Both the position numbers and the translations under genes were made by a program. A stretch of 64,000 bases of DNA from positions 1 through 64,000 of the forward strand of contig PBFJ01000041.1 of NCBI GenBank assembly GCA_002718715.1, given 5' to 3'. This document shows positions 10,441 through 20,278 of this stretch, one piece after another; the first letter of the stretch is position 1; every line of letters starts with the position of its first letter. The notes under the pieces are model-generated. The model did not search any database and was not told where the DNA came from. It was given only the letters and a program-made list of their open reading frames with translations. Source of the stretch: a bacterium. Its GTDB lineage: Bacteria > Patescibacteriota > Gracilibacteria > UBA1369 > GCA-2718715.

Positions 10441-11247
10441 TCACCAAACCCCCCATCCACCATCAACAATTATATTCTGCCCAGTAACCCAGGAGGATAA
10501 ATTTGTTGAAAGATAAATAGCTGCACCTACAATATCACTCTCTGATCCCATTCTTTTTAAGGGTGTTTTTTCAATATAACGTTTTACAAATTCTTCAGGT
10601 TGGTCTCTGAAAATACCACCTGGAGAAATTGAATTTACTCTTATTTTTGGAGCTAAAACTGTTGACATCCATCTTGTTAGTTGCAAAAGACCCGCTTTGC
10701 TTACTGAGTAAGCAGCTGGATTATTCAATTTAGTATTTTCATATATAGATAAATCTGGCCCATATATTCCATAAATTGACCCCACATTAATAATTGATGC
10801 GTTAGATGATTTCTCTAATAATTTTTTATTCTTTTGTATTATCTGAAAAGAAGCTGAAAGGTTAACTTCAATTGCTCTCCTCCAAGTATCTAAAGATTGA
10901 TTTTCTAGAGAAGTTGCCCATCCATCTAAATTTGATGATCCTACAAAAGCAGCATTGTTAATTAATATATCTAGACAATTAAAACGGTCCTCAATAAAAG
11001 GTCCTATTTTTGCAATATCCTCTGGAGATTCTAAATCACAAAAAATTGAAGATACTTTATTTTTAAATTTTTCGTTTAATTTATTTTTAAATTTAATTAG
11101 ATCTGAATTTGGATGGTCAAGAAGTATTAGATTGCAATCCATTTCTGCAAAAGCAAAAGTTAATGCTTGTCCTACATGCCCAGAAGCGCCTGTAATTAGA
11201 CAAGTTTTTCCCTTTATATCTAACATTTCTTCTACTTTTAATGTCAT
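10441..11247 (-). CDS. Short-chain dehydrogenase/reductase, PtmA-like
   Basis: KTCLITGASGHVGQAL, NNAAF, YSVSKAGL (YxxxK), SPGGIF; VTGQNIIVDGGWGVW C-terminus. In a legionaminic gene neighbourhood. Confidence 0.82.
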   Translation of the reverse strand: MTLKVEEMLDIKGKTCLITGASGHVGQALTFAFAEMDCNLILLDHPNSDLIKFKNKLNEKFKNKVSSIFCDLESPEDIAKIGPFIEDRFNCLDILINNAAFVGSSNLDGWATSLENQSLDTWRRAIEVNLSASFQIIQKNKKLLEKSSNASIINVGSIYGIYGPDLSIYENTKLNNPAAYSVSKAGLLQLTRWMSTVLAPKIRVNSISPGGIFRDQPEEFVKRYIEKTPLKRMGSESDIVGAAIYLSTNLSSWVTGQNIIVDGGWGVW

Positions 11248-11275
11248 TAATTTACTTTAAAAGTCACATAATAAA

Positions 11276-11992
11276 CTATCTTAAAGAATTTTTATCAAAA
11301 ATCAAATCTTTTCTTTTTTTTATTAAATGTTCAGCAACTGTAAAATCATATTTATCATCGATATCTAAAGCTCTTTCTTTGGGAATGATTACCCCTTTAA
11401 CATTACCTTCCCAAATTGATGAAGAATTTAAAATGAAATCTGTGCTAGTTGTGTAAGCAATGGTAGTTATATCAAAGCTTTTTGGAGCATCTTGTCTTCT
11501 ATTTATTGTTTTCCCAGTTATTAATCTTGAAGCAAAACCCTCATTATCTAACTTAACCATATTAAACCAAGGATTTCTTTGTGAAGGAGTAACAGTAATA
11601 ACTATCTCATTTTTGGAATTTAATTTATCTAGACAAATTTCTGTATCCTTTAAGGATCTAAGAGGAGAAGTTGGAGGTAAACTTATAAACTTATCAAAAT
11701 ATAATCCTTTATTAAATAAAGTATTTACAGCATGTTTCCAAGATAAAAACTCTGGCGCGTTATCTCGAGCAAGTTCTAAAGGCCTTATTATAACTTTTGA
11801 ACCATAATCAATTGCTATTTTTTCAATTTCCTTGGAATCTGTTGAAACATAAACCTCATCAATGAATTTATTTATTTTTGCAATGTAAATTGAATAAGCT
11901 ATCAAAGGATGATCTGATAATAATAATTGATTTTTTTGAGGTAATCCCTTAGAACCTCCTCTGGCAAATATAAATGCAATTGTTTTTTTCAT
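11276..11992 (-). CDS. legF: CMP-nonulosonate cytidylyltransferase (NeuA/LegF/PtmB-like)
   Basis: TIAFIFARGGSKGLPQKNQLLLSDHPLIAYSI; LPPTSPLRSLKDTE; typical acylneuraminate cytidylyltransferase. Confidence 0.88.
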   Translation of the reverse strand: MKKTIAFIFARGGSKGLPQKNQLLLSDHPLIAYSIYIAKINKFIDEVYVSTDSKEIEKIAIDYGSKVIIRPLELARDNAPEFLSWKHAVNTLFNKGLYFDKFISLPPTSPLRSLKDTEICLDKLNSKNEIVITVTPSQRNPWFNMVKLDNEGFASRLITGKTINRRQDAPKSFDITTIAYTTSTDFILNSSSIWEGNVKGVIIPKERALDIDDKYDFTVAEHLIKKRKDLIFDKNSLR

Positions 11993-12975
11993 TAATTTTT
12001 AGATGACATTTTTTTTGCGCAACAAATTAAATTAAGTGATTCAAATGCATCATATACACTGCATCGAGAAGATTCTATATTTTCTGCAAACTTGAAGAAA
12101 TTTTCAAATTGTTTTACATATTTGTAATCTAAATCATTTTCTGATTTATATAAAATCGATTCTTTACATTCTGGTTCTTTAATTCTGATGATTTGATTAT
12201 TTAAATCCCAGGTAATATTGGCATTGGAAAATCTTATTTTAATATATCTTTCTTGCGGCTTAGTACAGAAGTTAAGTTTCATAGTGAGAAATTTGCATGA
12301 TAAACATTCTGCCTGAATCAAAGCTATATCCTCTACATCTATTTCTAGTGAATTAGTATTCATTGATGAGGCGTATTTGATTTCAATTGGACCAAAAAGA
12401 TAGTTTATCAAGTCAATTTCATGGCTAAGTTCTAAAAGTACTCCTCCACCGAATTTATTTTGAGCAGAAACTGTTTTTTTATAGTCTGAATTTGGTCTCC
12501 AATCTGGCAACCATGAACCGCAATAACTCTCTATATCAATTATTTCCCCATAACTATTTAAACTTAAAATGTTCTCTAACTCTTTAAGACATTCATCATG
12601 TCTAAATACATAACCGACCATAATAGGTACAGTTTTGGAATATGCGAAAAGTTCATCCCAAGAGCTTTTTGACTCATTTCCTTTTCCTATAGGCTTCTCT
12701 ATAAAAGTGGGAATGCCCTGCTTGGCAAAAAATAATGCTTGGTTAAGATGAAAAGAGCATGGACTTGCAATTATCACGTAATTTGGTCGCCACTCTATAC
12801 ATTCTTGATAAGTAGTAAATTTCCTCTTACATAAATTTAATTCATCGGATTTAAAAAAAATTCCTTTTTTATATATTCCAATTTCAAAACCTGGCCAATT
12901 TTGATTTAAAATTCTTGCGTGTTTTCTAGCGATACTACCAAATCCAATTATTAGTATTCTCTTGGAATCTTTCAT
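11992..12975 (-). CDS. Gfo/Idh/MocA-family oxidoreductase
   Basis: RILIIGFGSIARKHARIL; IASPCSFHLNQALFFAKQGIPTFIEKPIG (EKP motif). Confidence 0.85.
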   Translation of the reverse strand: MKDSKRILIIGFGSIARKHARILNQNWPGFEIGIYKKGIFFKSDELNLCKRKFTTYQECIEWRPNYVIIASPCSFHLNQALFFAKQGIPTFIEKPIGKGNESKSSWDELFAYSKTVPIMVGYVFRHDECLKELENILSLNSYGEIIDIESYCGSWLPDWRPNSDYKKTVSAQNKFGGGVLLELSHEIDLINYLFGPIEIKYASSMNTNSLEIDVEDIALIQAECLSCKFLTMKLNFCTKPQERYIKIRFSNANITWDLNNQIIRIKEPECKESILYKSENDLDYKYVKQFENFFKFAENIESSRCSVYDAFESLNLICCAKKMSSKN

Positions 12976-13232
12976 ATAACTAATAATGAATTTTAAAATT
13001 ATTTGATTTTATTATCTCATGAAGTATGTTTTATATTTAAAAATTTTTTAATTTAAAAACTAAAGAAAACGCATTATATAGGTTGGAAAATAGATTATCC
13101 AATTTTTTTTTCATGCATATTAATCTTCTAAGATTTAAAGAAAAATTTAAATTATTATGTATTGTAGGATTGGTTCAACTTTATAATTTTACTAATCTGA
13201 TCTTGATTAAGTAACTCTGTTTTTCATGATTT

Positions 13233-14390
13233 ATGAATAATCTAAGCAATAAGATAATCAATGGTATAAGGACAGTAGCAGGAAAAAATAACTTGCCCTT
13301 GCATGAACCAAGGTTTGATGAAGTTGAAATCAAAAATTTGCAGAAATGTATAGATTCTTCCTATGTCTCAACTGTTGGCAAGTATGTAAATATCTTTGAA
13401 AAAAATATTTCTGATTTTACAGGAGCAAAATACGCTATAGCAGTTGTAAATGGTACCTCAGCCTTACATCTTGCTCTTAAATTAGTTGGTGTTGATAGAA
13501 ATCATGAAGTTATTTGTCCATCTCTTACTTTCATTGGAACTGTTAACGCAATTAGTTATCTCGGCGCTAAGCCTCATTTCGTTGATTGTGAAGAGAAAAC
13601 TCTTGGGATTGATCCTTTAGCATTATCTAATTGGTTAGATGAAATATCAATTAAAAAGGGTAATAAAACCATTAATAAAAAAACAGGAAGACTAATTTCT
13701 GCAATCATTCCAATGCATACTTATGGTCATCCAGCTAAAATAGACCAATTACTAAAAATATCAAAAGAATACAATTTAAATCTTGTAGAGGATGCAGCTG
13801 AATCTCTAGGGAGTTTTTACAACAAAAAACATACTGGAACATTTGGTAAGATAGGCATATTAAGTTTTAACGGAAATAAAATTATTACTACTGGAGGTGG
13901 AGGTGCATTAATAACTAATGATAGTTCATTAGCTAAAAAAGCAAAACATATTTCTACTACAGCTAAGGTGCCTCATAAATGGCGTTATATTCATAATGAA
14001 ATAGGTTTCAACTATCGATTGCCCAATATAAATGCTGCTTTAGGATGTGCTCAATTTGAAAAAATAGAAAAATTCTTAAAGTCAAAAAGAGATCTTTTTA
14101 ACAAATATAGGGAAGTTTTAGATTCCATAGAGGGAATAAAGTTATTTAAAGAACCTAAAAACTCAAAAAGTAATTATTGGCTTCAAACAATTATTCTTGA
14201 AAATGGTTATGAGAATGAGTTTGAAATGATTTTAGAAAATACAAATAGAAATAACATTATGACAAGACCTGCTTGGGATCTAATACATGAATTGGAAATG
14301 TATATTGACTGTCCAAGATCACCTTTACCAGTATCAAAGTCATTATCAAAAAGAATAATTAATATACCTAGTAGCGCCTTTTTACTATGA
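13233..14390 (+). CDS. legC: PLP-dependent aminotransferase LegC (DegT/DnrJ/EryC1 family)
   Basis: EDAAESLGSFYNKKHTGTFGKIGILSFNGNKIITTGGGGAL (PLP Lys); C-terminal MTRPAWDLIHELEMYIDCPRSPLPVSKSLSKRIINIPSS. Confidence 0.88.
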   Translation: MNNLSNKIINGIRTVAGKNNLPLHEPRFDEVEIKNLQKCIDSSYVSTVGKYVNIFEKNISDFTGAKYAIAVVNGTSALHLALKLVGVDRNHEVICPSLTFIGTVNAISYLGAKPHFVDCEEKTLGIDPLALSNWLDEISIKKGNKTINKKTGRLISAIIPMHTYGHPAKIDQLLKISKEYNLNLVEDAAESLGSFYNKKHTGTFGKIGILSFNGNKIITTGGGGALITNDSSLAKKAKHISTTAKVPHKWRYIHNEIGFNYRLPNINAALGCAQFEKIEKFLKSKRDLFNKYREVLDSIEGIKLFKEPKNSKSNYWLQTIILENGYENEFEMILENTNRNNIMTRPAWDLIHELEMYIDCPRSPLPVSKSLSKRIINIPSSAFLL

Positions 14391-15007
14391 AATCAATTAT
14401 TTTGTTAGGCAATGGCGGCCACTGTAAATCTTGTATAGATGTTATTGAAAATTCAGATGAATTTCAGATTAAAGGCATTATTACCAAAGACAAAAATTTT
14501 TCAGAGAGATTTATGAATTACAAGATTCTTGGAAATGATGCAGCCATATCAAGTTCTTTTGATAAAGATGATTTTGGATTAATTGCGGTTGGTCAAATTA
14601 AGAGTGCAATTAAAAGAGTTTTATTATTTGATTTACTTAGAAAGAATAAAATTAAGTTAGCAACAGTTAGATCAAAAAATTCTTTAGTCTCAAGAACAGC
14701 CTTATTAGGGGAAGGGACAATAACTATGCATAATGCAATTATTAATAGTGATGCAAAGATTGGAATGAATTGCATTTTAAATACTAATTGTTTAGTTGAA
14801 CATGATGTGACAATTGGCAATCACTGCCATATTTCAACTGGTGTAATACTTAATGGAGGAGTCTCTATAGGAAATCAATCTTTTATTGGTAGCGGTTGTG
14901 TTGTCAAAGAGGGAATTACCATAGGAGATAATGTTTTAGTATCTGCAGGTCAAATAGTAATGAAAGATCTGGCATCTAATACTTTACATAAGAAGATTCT
15001 CGATTGA
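14387..15007 (+). CDS. legH: NeuD/LegH-type sialic-acid O/N-acetyltransferase (left-handed beta-helix)
   Basis: ILLGNGGHCKSCIDVIE N-terminal motif and hexapeptide repeats (IGNHCHISTGVILNGGVSIGNQSFIGSGCVVKEGITIGDNVLV). Confidence 0.87.
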   Translation: MKSIILLGNGGHCKSCIDVIENSDEFQIKGIITKDKNFSERFMNYKILGNDAAISSSFDKDDFGLIAVGQIKSAIKRVLLFDLLRKNKIKLATVRSKNSLVSRTALLGEGTITMHNAIINSDAKIGMNCILNTNCLVEHDVTIGNHCHISTGVILNGGVSIGNQSFIGSGCVVKEGITIGDNVLVSAGQIVMKDLASNTLHKKILD

Positions 15008-15083
15008 AGATTTATGAGTAATAAAAAAAAGATGATTAAATAAAGGTAAATAGGTTTAAGATTAAGTAAATATCTTTTTTATA

Positions 15084-16082
15084 TTGGTTTTAATTATTGC
15101 TGAAGCTGGTGTTAATCATAATGGGAGTCTAATTCGGGCTAAAGAATTAGTAGATGTTGCTAAAAACTGTGGAGCAGATATTGTAAAATTTCAGTCATTC
15201 AAGTCAAATAATCTAGTAATAAAAGATACAAAAAAAGCAGAATATCAAAGTATAAATACCAATAATGAAGATTCTCAGCTTGAAATGTTGAGCAAACTTG
15301 AACTTACATCTGAAGAACTATTAGATTTAAAAAATTACTGCACCAGCAAAAATATTGAATTTCTTTCTACAGCGTTTGATCTGGAAAGTTTAGATTTAAT
15401 AAATAAAATGAATTTGAAAAGATTTAAAATACCTTCTGGAGAAATAACAAATTTACCTTATTTGAGAAAAATTGGATCTTTTGGTAAGTCGATTATATTA
15501 TCAACTGGTATGGCAAATATAACTGAGATAGGCAATGCTTTAAATGAATTATATTTAGCTGGTACCTTAAGAAAAGATGTATCAATTTTGCATTGTACTT
15601 CAGAATATCCTGCTCCTTTTAAAGATGTTAATTTAAGAGCAATGTCTACAATAAAGAAAGAATTTAATGTAAAAGTTGGTTACTCGGATCATACTTTAGG
15701 AGTTGAAGTCGCTCTCGCAGCAGTTTCGTTAGGCGCACATATAATCGAAAAACATTTAACTTTAGATAAGAATTTAAGTGGTCCTGACCATAAAGCAAGT
15801 TTAGAACCTCAAGAATTTAACAACCTAGTAAAGGGAATTAGAAATATAACTGTGGCATTAGGCAAAAATGAAAAAAAAATTGCCAATTCAGAAATAAAAA
15901 ATTTACAAATAGTTAGAAAATCTATAGTTGCAAAAAAGGATATAAAAAAGGGTGAATTTTATACTGAAGAAAATTTAACAACAAAAAGACCTGCTATTGG
16001 AATATGCCCTATGAGATGGGATGAAATTATAGGGAAAAAATCTAATAAATACTACAAAATTGATGATTTAATTGAGTTTTGA
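15084..16082 (+). CDS. legI: N,N'-diacetyllegionaminate synthase (NeuB/LegI family)
   Basis: IIAEAGVNHNGSLIRAKELVDVAKNCGADIVKFQSF; HCTSEYPAPFKDVNLRAM; GYSDHTLG; C-terminal SAF domain. TTG start. Confidence 0.93.
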   Translation: MVLIIAEAGVNHNGSLIRAKELVDVAKNCGADIVKFQSFKSNNLVIKDTKKAEYQSINTNNEDSQLEMLSKLELTSEELLDLKNYCTSKNIEFLSTAFDLESLDLINKMNLKRFKIPSGEITNLPYLRKIGSFGKSIILSTGMANITEIGNALNELYLAGTLRKDVSILHCTSEYPAPFKDVNLRAMSTIKKEFNVKVGYSDHTLGVEVALAAVSLGAHIIEKHLTLDKNLSGPDHKASLEPQEFNNLVKGIRNITVALGKNEKKIANSEIKNLQIVRKSIVAKKDIKKGEFYTEENLTTKRPAIGICPMRWDEIIGKKSNKYYKIDDLIEF

Positions 16083-16092
16083 TATTAAAAAT

Positions 16093-17214
16093 ATGAAAAG
16101 AATTGCTTTATTTACTGGAACTAGAGCAGAATATGGATTAATGAGGACTTTAATTCTCAAATTAATTGATAATAATAAATTTGATTTTAATTTATTAGTA
16201 TCATCAACTCATTTAAATGATAGATATGGAAAGACAATCAAAGAAATAGAAAATGATGGAGTAACTTTTTTACATCAATTGCCAATTAAATTTAATAATC
16301 CACGAGAATTAGATATGCCATATCAGACCGCTGATACCATAAAAGTAATTTCAAAAGCATTAAATAATATTAAACCAGACTATTTAATTCTCTTGGGTGA
16401 TAGATATGAAACTTTTGCTGCGGCTTCAGCTGCCCATTTATTGGGAATAAAAATAGTACACCTACATGGAGGAGAAACTACATTAGGAGCTATTGATGAT
16501 AAATTAAGAAATGCGATTTCACAGTTAAGTTCAATACATTTTACTTCAGCGGATATTCATAAACAAAAAGTCCAAAATATGATTTTAAGCGAAAAGAATA
16601 TTTTTGATATTGGCCCATTAATAATTGATGGCTTATTAAATTTTGAAAAAATCTCAAAAGAACAATTTGAAGATAAAACTGGATTTAATTTTCAAGAAAA
16701 AAACTTTTTAATTACATATCATCCTGAAACTATGTCTAATGATTTGGGGATTTCTGGTTTGGATAATTTATTGAAGGCTCTTTTAAATTTTAAGTGTAAT
16801 ATACTTTTTACCTCTCCAAATGCGGATAAAGGTTCAGATATAATTTTGGATAAAATTCAAAATTTCGTTGAGAGAAATAAGAATAATTACTTTTTTGTTC
16901 CCTCTTTAGGTCAAATATTATATTTAAACGCATTATTGCTTTTTGATTGTATTATTGGAAATTCTTCAAGTGGTATAAATGAAGCCTCTATGTTAAAAAA
17001 AAGCGTTATTAATATCGGAAATCGTCAAAAAGGAAGATATAAATTTGGAAAAGTTATTGATGTTAAAAGTGATTATAAATCTATTTCAAATGCCATCGAT
17101 CAAATATTTAAATTCCCAAAGGGAAATTTGTTTAACTTAGAAGAATTTAAGAAATCCTACATATCAAAATCACCTTCTGATCAAATTATTCAGTTCTTAG
17201 AGGATGATATTTAA
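16093..17214 (+). CDS. legG: Hydrolysing UDP/GDP-sugar 2-epimerase (NeuC/LegG family)
   Basis: RIALFTGTRAEYGLMRTL; LGDRYETFAAASAAHLLGIKIVHLHGGETTLGAIDDKLRNAISQLSSIHF; GNSSSGINEA. Confidence 0.92.
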   Translation: MKRIALFTGTRAEYGLMRTLILKLIDNNKFDFNLLVSSTHLNDRYGKTIKEIENDGVTFLHQLPIKFNNPRELDMPYQTADTIKVISKALNNIKPDYLILLGDRYETFAAASAAHLLGIKIVHLHGGETTLGAIDDKLRNAISQLSSIHFTSADIHKQKVQNMILSEKNIFDIGPLIIDGLLNFEKISKEQFEDKTGFNFQEKNFLITYHPETMSNDLGISGLDNLLKALLNFKCNILFTSPNADKGSDIILDKIQNFVERNKNNYFFVPSLGQILYLNALLLFDCIIGNSSSGINEASMLKKSVINIGNRQKGRYKFGKVIDVKSDYKSISNAIDQIFKFPKGNLFNLEEFKKSYISKSPSDQIIQFLEDDI

Positions 17215-17463
17215 TAAAATAAGAAAATTATATTCTTGGAAAAAGATAAAATATTCTAATTTACTAGTTATTTTATACGTTTGTTTTAATCCCTTTATTT
17301 CTAATAGGACAACATCATATTAAATCCTAAAAAGATATAAATACAAATATCCTAAACCAAAGCACAGCATTAAGACGTTTACAAATTGGAATAAAATTAC
17401 CAACATGTGAAATAATTAATAGACTAAATCACTATTAAATAATTTTTTATTTAGTTATCAAAA

Positions 17464-18816
17464 ATGCTTATCAAATTCCCAAAAAAGATAGATAAAGAAA
17501 TTTTTAAATATAATAATGAAGGCCAAACGAAGTATGGTTTACCAAAGGAAGTTCTGTTCTGTAAATCTTGTGTAATAAGTAATCAGAGGCCTAATAGCAG
17601 TATTGAATTTAAAAACAAAAAAGATTCAAAAAAAAATACTATTAATTTTGATGAGAATTTAATTTGTGATGCCTGCAAGGTAAAAGATAAGAAAGCAAAA
17701 ATAAATTGGGAACTGAGAGAACAAGAATTAAAAGAACTTTGTGAAAAATTTAGAAAGAATGATGGAACTTATGATTGTCTTGTTCCTGGGAGTGGCGGAA
17801 AAGATAGTTTTATGCAGGCTCATTTATTAAAATATAAATATGGAATGAACCCTCTTACATGTACTTGGGCACCTCATATCTATACAGATTGGGGATGGCG
17901 TAATCATCAAGCATGGATTCATGCTGGGTTTGATAATATTCTTTTTACTCCTAATGGTAGGGTTCATAGACTTTTAACAAGATTAGCTGTTGATAACTTA
18001 TTACACCCCTTTCAGCCATTTATACTAGGACAAAAGAATTTAGCACCTAAAATAGCAAAAAACTATGGGATTTCTCTAATTTTTTATGGAGAAAATGAGG
18101 CGGAATATGGCAATCCTCTTAGTGATATGTCCCAGGCAATTAGAGATAAAAAATATTTAACAATTGATAATCAAGATGAAATAGTTCTTGGAGGTTCAAG
18201 TCTACATGAGCTTTATGAGATGGGTTTAAAAAAAGGGGATTTGGATCCTTATTTCCCTGTTAGTTCAGATTTAATCTTAGATAATAATATTCAGGTACAT
18301 TATTTGGGATATTATATAAAATGGCATCCACAGAATGCTTATTACTACAGCGTTGAAAATGGAGGCTTTGAAAGCTCTCCTGAGAGAACTGCTGGAACTT
18401 ATAGTACTTACAACTCAATAGATGACCGAATTGATGATTTTCATTATCATACAACTTGGATAAAATTTGGTATTGGGAGGGCGACATATGATGCTGCACA
18501 AGAGATAAGATCTGGAGAATTGACAAGGGAGGAAGGTGTTGCATTAGTTAATAAGTATGATGGGGAATTCCCTTTAAGGTGGAGTGATCAAATTTTCGAT
18601 TACTTAACTGTAGATAAAGAAAATTTTCCAAAAGCAAGTCAATTTTTTGAGAAACCTATTTTTGATAGAAATTACTATGATTTATTGTGCGATCAGTTTA
18701 GATCTCCACACCTTTGGAAATGGGATGAAGAAGAAGGTTGGCAGTTAAGACATATAATATCAAATATTAAAGGAGATCAATCAGATACAGCTAAGTATTG
18801 GGTTGGTAATAATTAA
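17464..18816 (+). CDS. N-acetyl sugar amidotransferase (WbpG/PseA family)
   Basis: Cys pairs CKSCVISNQRP and CDACK; PP-loop VPGSGGKDSFMQAHLLKYKYGMNPLTCTWAPHIYTDWG; FYGENEAEYGN. Confidence 0.92.
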   Translation: MLIKFPKKIDKEIFKYNNEGQTKYGLPKEVLFCKSCVISNQRPNSSIEFKNKKDSKKNTINFDENLICDACKVKDKKAKINWELREQELKELCEKFRKNDGTYDCLVPGSGGKDSFMQAHLLKYKYGMNPLTCTWAPHIYTDWGWRNHQAWIHAGFDNILFTPNGRVHRLLTRLAVDNLLHPFQPFILGQKNLAPKIAKNYGISLIFYGENEAEYGNPLSDMSQAIRDKKYLTIDNQDEIVLGGSSLHELYEMGLKKGDLDPYFPVSSDLILDNNIQVHYLGYYIKWHPQNAYYYSVENGGFESSPERTAGTYSTYNSIDDRIDDFHYHTTWIKFGIGRATYDAAQEIRSGELTREEGVALVNKYDGEFPLRWSDQIFDYLTVDKENFPKASQFFEKPIFDRNYYDLLCDQFRSPHLWKWDEEEGWQLRHIISNIKGDQSDTAKYWVGNN

Positions 18817-18820
18817 TCAA

Positions 18821-20278
18821 ATGGGATTAGCAAAAAGGATTATTGCCAGATTAGATATAAAAGGAAAGAAATTAATTAAGGGTATAAGGTTCGAGGGATT
18901 AAGAGTAATAGGTGACGCTATAGATTTTGCAGAAAAATATTACTTAAATGGCGTAGATGAGATTTTATATATAGATGCAGTAGCAAGCTTATATGGAAGA
19001 AATAGCCTCTATGAAATTCTATCAGAGACCTCTAAAAGGATATTTGTCCCTATTACTGCGGGAGGTGGAATTAGATCAATCGAGGATGCAAAAGCATTAA
19101 TTTCTAATGGAGCTGACAAAGTTGCTATAAATACAGGATTAGTTGAAGATATAGGATTGGCTAATAGATTAGTTAAAGTATTTGGAAGTCAATGTATTGT
19201 CGCATCAATTCAGGCTAAAAAGAATCCTAATTTAGGATGGGAGGTAATGAAAGCTTCAGGTAGAGAAAGAACAGGTATAGCGGTAAATGATTGGATAAAT
19301 GTAATTCAACAAGAAGGAGTTGGGGAAATATTGATAACTTCAGTAGATAATGATGGTTTAAGTAAAGGTATTGATAAAGATTTAATAGAGATGAGTTCAA
19401 AAATTTGTAAAATTCCTCTTATTGTTGGAGGTGGTTTTGGGGATGAAAATGAAATATATAGTTCTATCAAAAAACCAAAAATTTCAGGCGTGTCTATTGG
19501 CGCTTCATTTCATAAAAATAAATTATTAATAAAAACCTTAAAAGATAAGATTAATTTAAATGACTCAAATTTAATAAGAGTTATTAATAGTGAAATTGAT
19601 TTTGGAACAAAAAATATAAATAAAAATATTTATGATTTATTTAGAAAGAAGAATCTTTTGATAGTTGATTATGGTTTAGGCAATCATCACAGTTTATTTA
19701 ATTCTCTAGAAAAACTTGATTATAAAGTGGAGATATCTTCTTCAATAAAAAAAATAAAAGAAGCAGATCTTATATTTCTTCCTGGAGTAGGTTCTTTCTC
19801 AGAAGGTATTAAAAATTTAAAGAATAAAGGTATTTATAATTTATTGATTGAAAGTGTTAATTTAGGCAAGCCAATAATTGGAATATGTTTAGGAATGCAA
19901 ATGATGCTGGATAAAGGTTATGAAGATGGGATTAATAAAGGGTTGGGTTTAATAAAGGGTGAAGTTCAATATATGGGAAAAATTCATTCAGAAAAAAAAA
20001 TGTTAATTCCACATATTGGATGGAATTATATAAAAAGTAATCAGGAAGATCTTAACTTTAAAGAATTAAATTCAATGCAATATTTTGTGCATAGTTTCAA
20101 TGCAATATCAGTCCCAGCTGAAAATAAATTATTTAGTTTTAATTATTATCAAAGAGACTGGATTGCTTCAATTATCCATGAAAATATAATTGGATTTCAG
20201 TTCCATCCTGAAAGAAGTGGAATTCATGGCTTAAGATTATTAGATTATTTTGTAGAGTTTTTATTAAAACAAAAGTAA
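18821..20278 (+). CDS. HisF-HisH-like fusion: ammonia-supplying glutaminase/cyclase-like partner (WbpH/WbpI type)
   Basis: HisF-like N-terminus (IARLDIKGKKLIKGIRFEGLRVIGDAIDFAEKY...ITAGGGIRSIEDA), then HisH-like C-terminus (LLIVDYGLGNHHSLFNSLEKL...GICLGMQMM...FQFHPERSGIHG). Continuous ORF; best start is the ATG at 18821. Confidence 0.93.
   Translation: MGLAKRIIARLDIKGKKLIKGIRFEGLRVIGDAIDFAEKYYLNGVDEILYIDAVASLYGRNSLYEILSETSKRIFVPITAGGGIRSIEDAKALISNGADKVAINTGLVEDIGLANRLVKVFGSQCIVASIQAKKNPNLGWEVMKASGRERTGIAVNDWINVIQQEGVGEILITSVDNDGLSKGIDKDLIEMSSKICKIPLIVGGGFGDENEIYSSIKKPKISGVSIGASFHKNKLLIKTLKDKINLNDSNLIRVINSEIDFGTKNINKNIYDLFRKKNLLIVDYGLGNHHSLFNSLEKLDYKVEISSSIKKIKEADLIFLPGVGSFSEGIKNLKNKGIYNLLIESVNLGKPIIGICLGMQMMLDKGYEDGINKGLGLIKGEVQYMGKIHSEKKMLIPHIGWNYIKSNQEDLNFKELNSMQYFVHSFNAISVPAENKLFSFNYYQRDWIASIIHENIIGFQFHPERSGIHGLRLLDYFVEFLLKQK

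Noticed and set aside
11460-11807. 115-aa plus-strand ORF, plus similar ORFs at 10955-11260 and 11241-11456
   Set aside because: All antisense to the SDR and LegF coding sequences; no motifs.
18260-18544. 94-aa minus-strand ORF
   Set aside because: Antisense to the amidotransferase gene; no motif.
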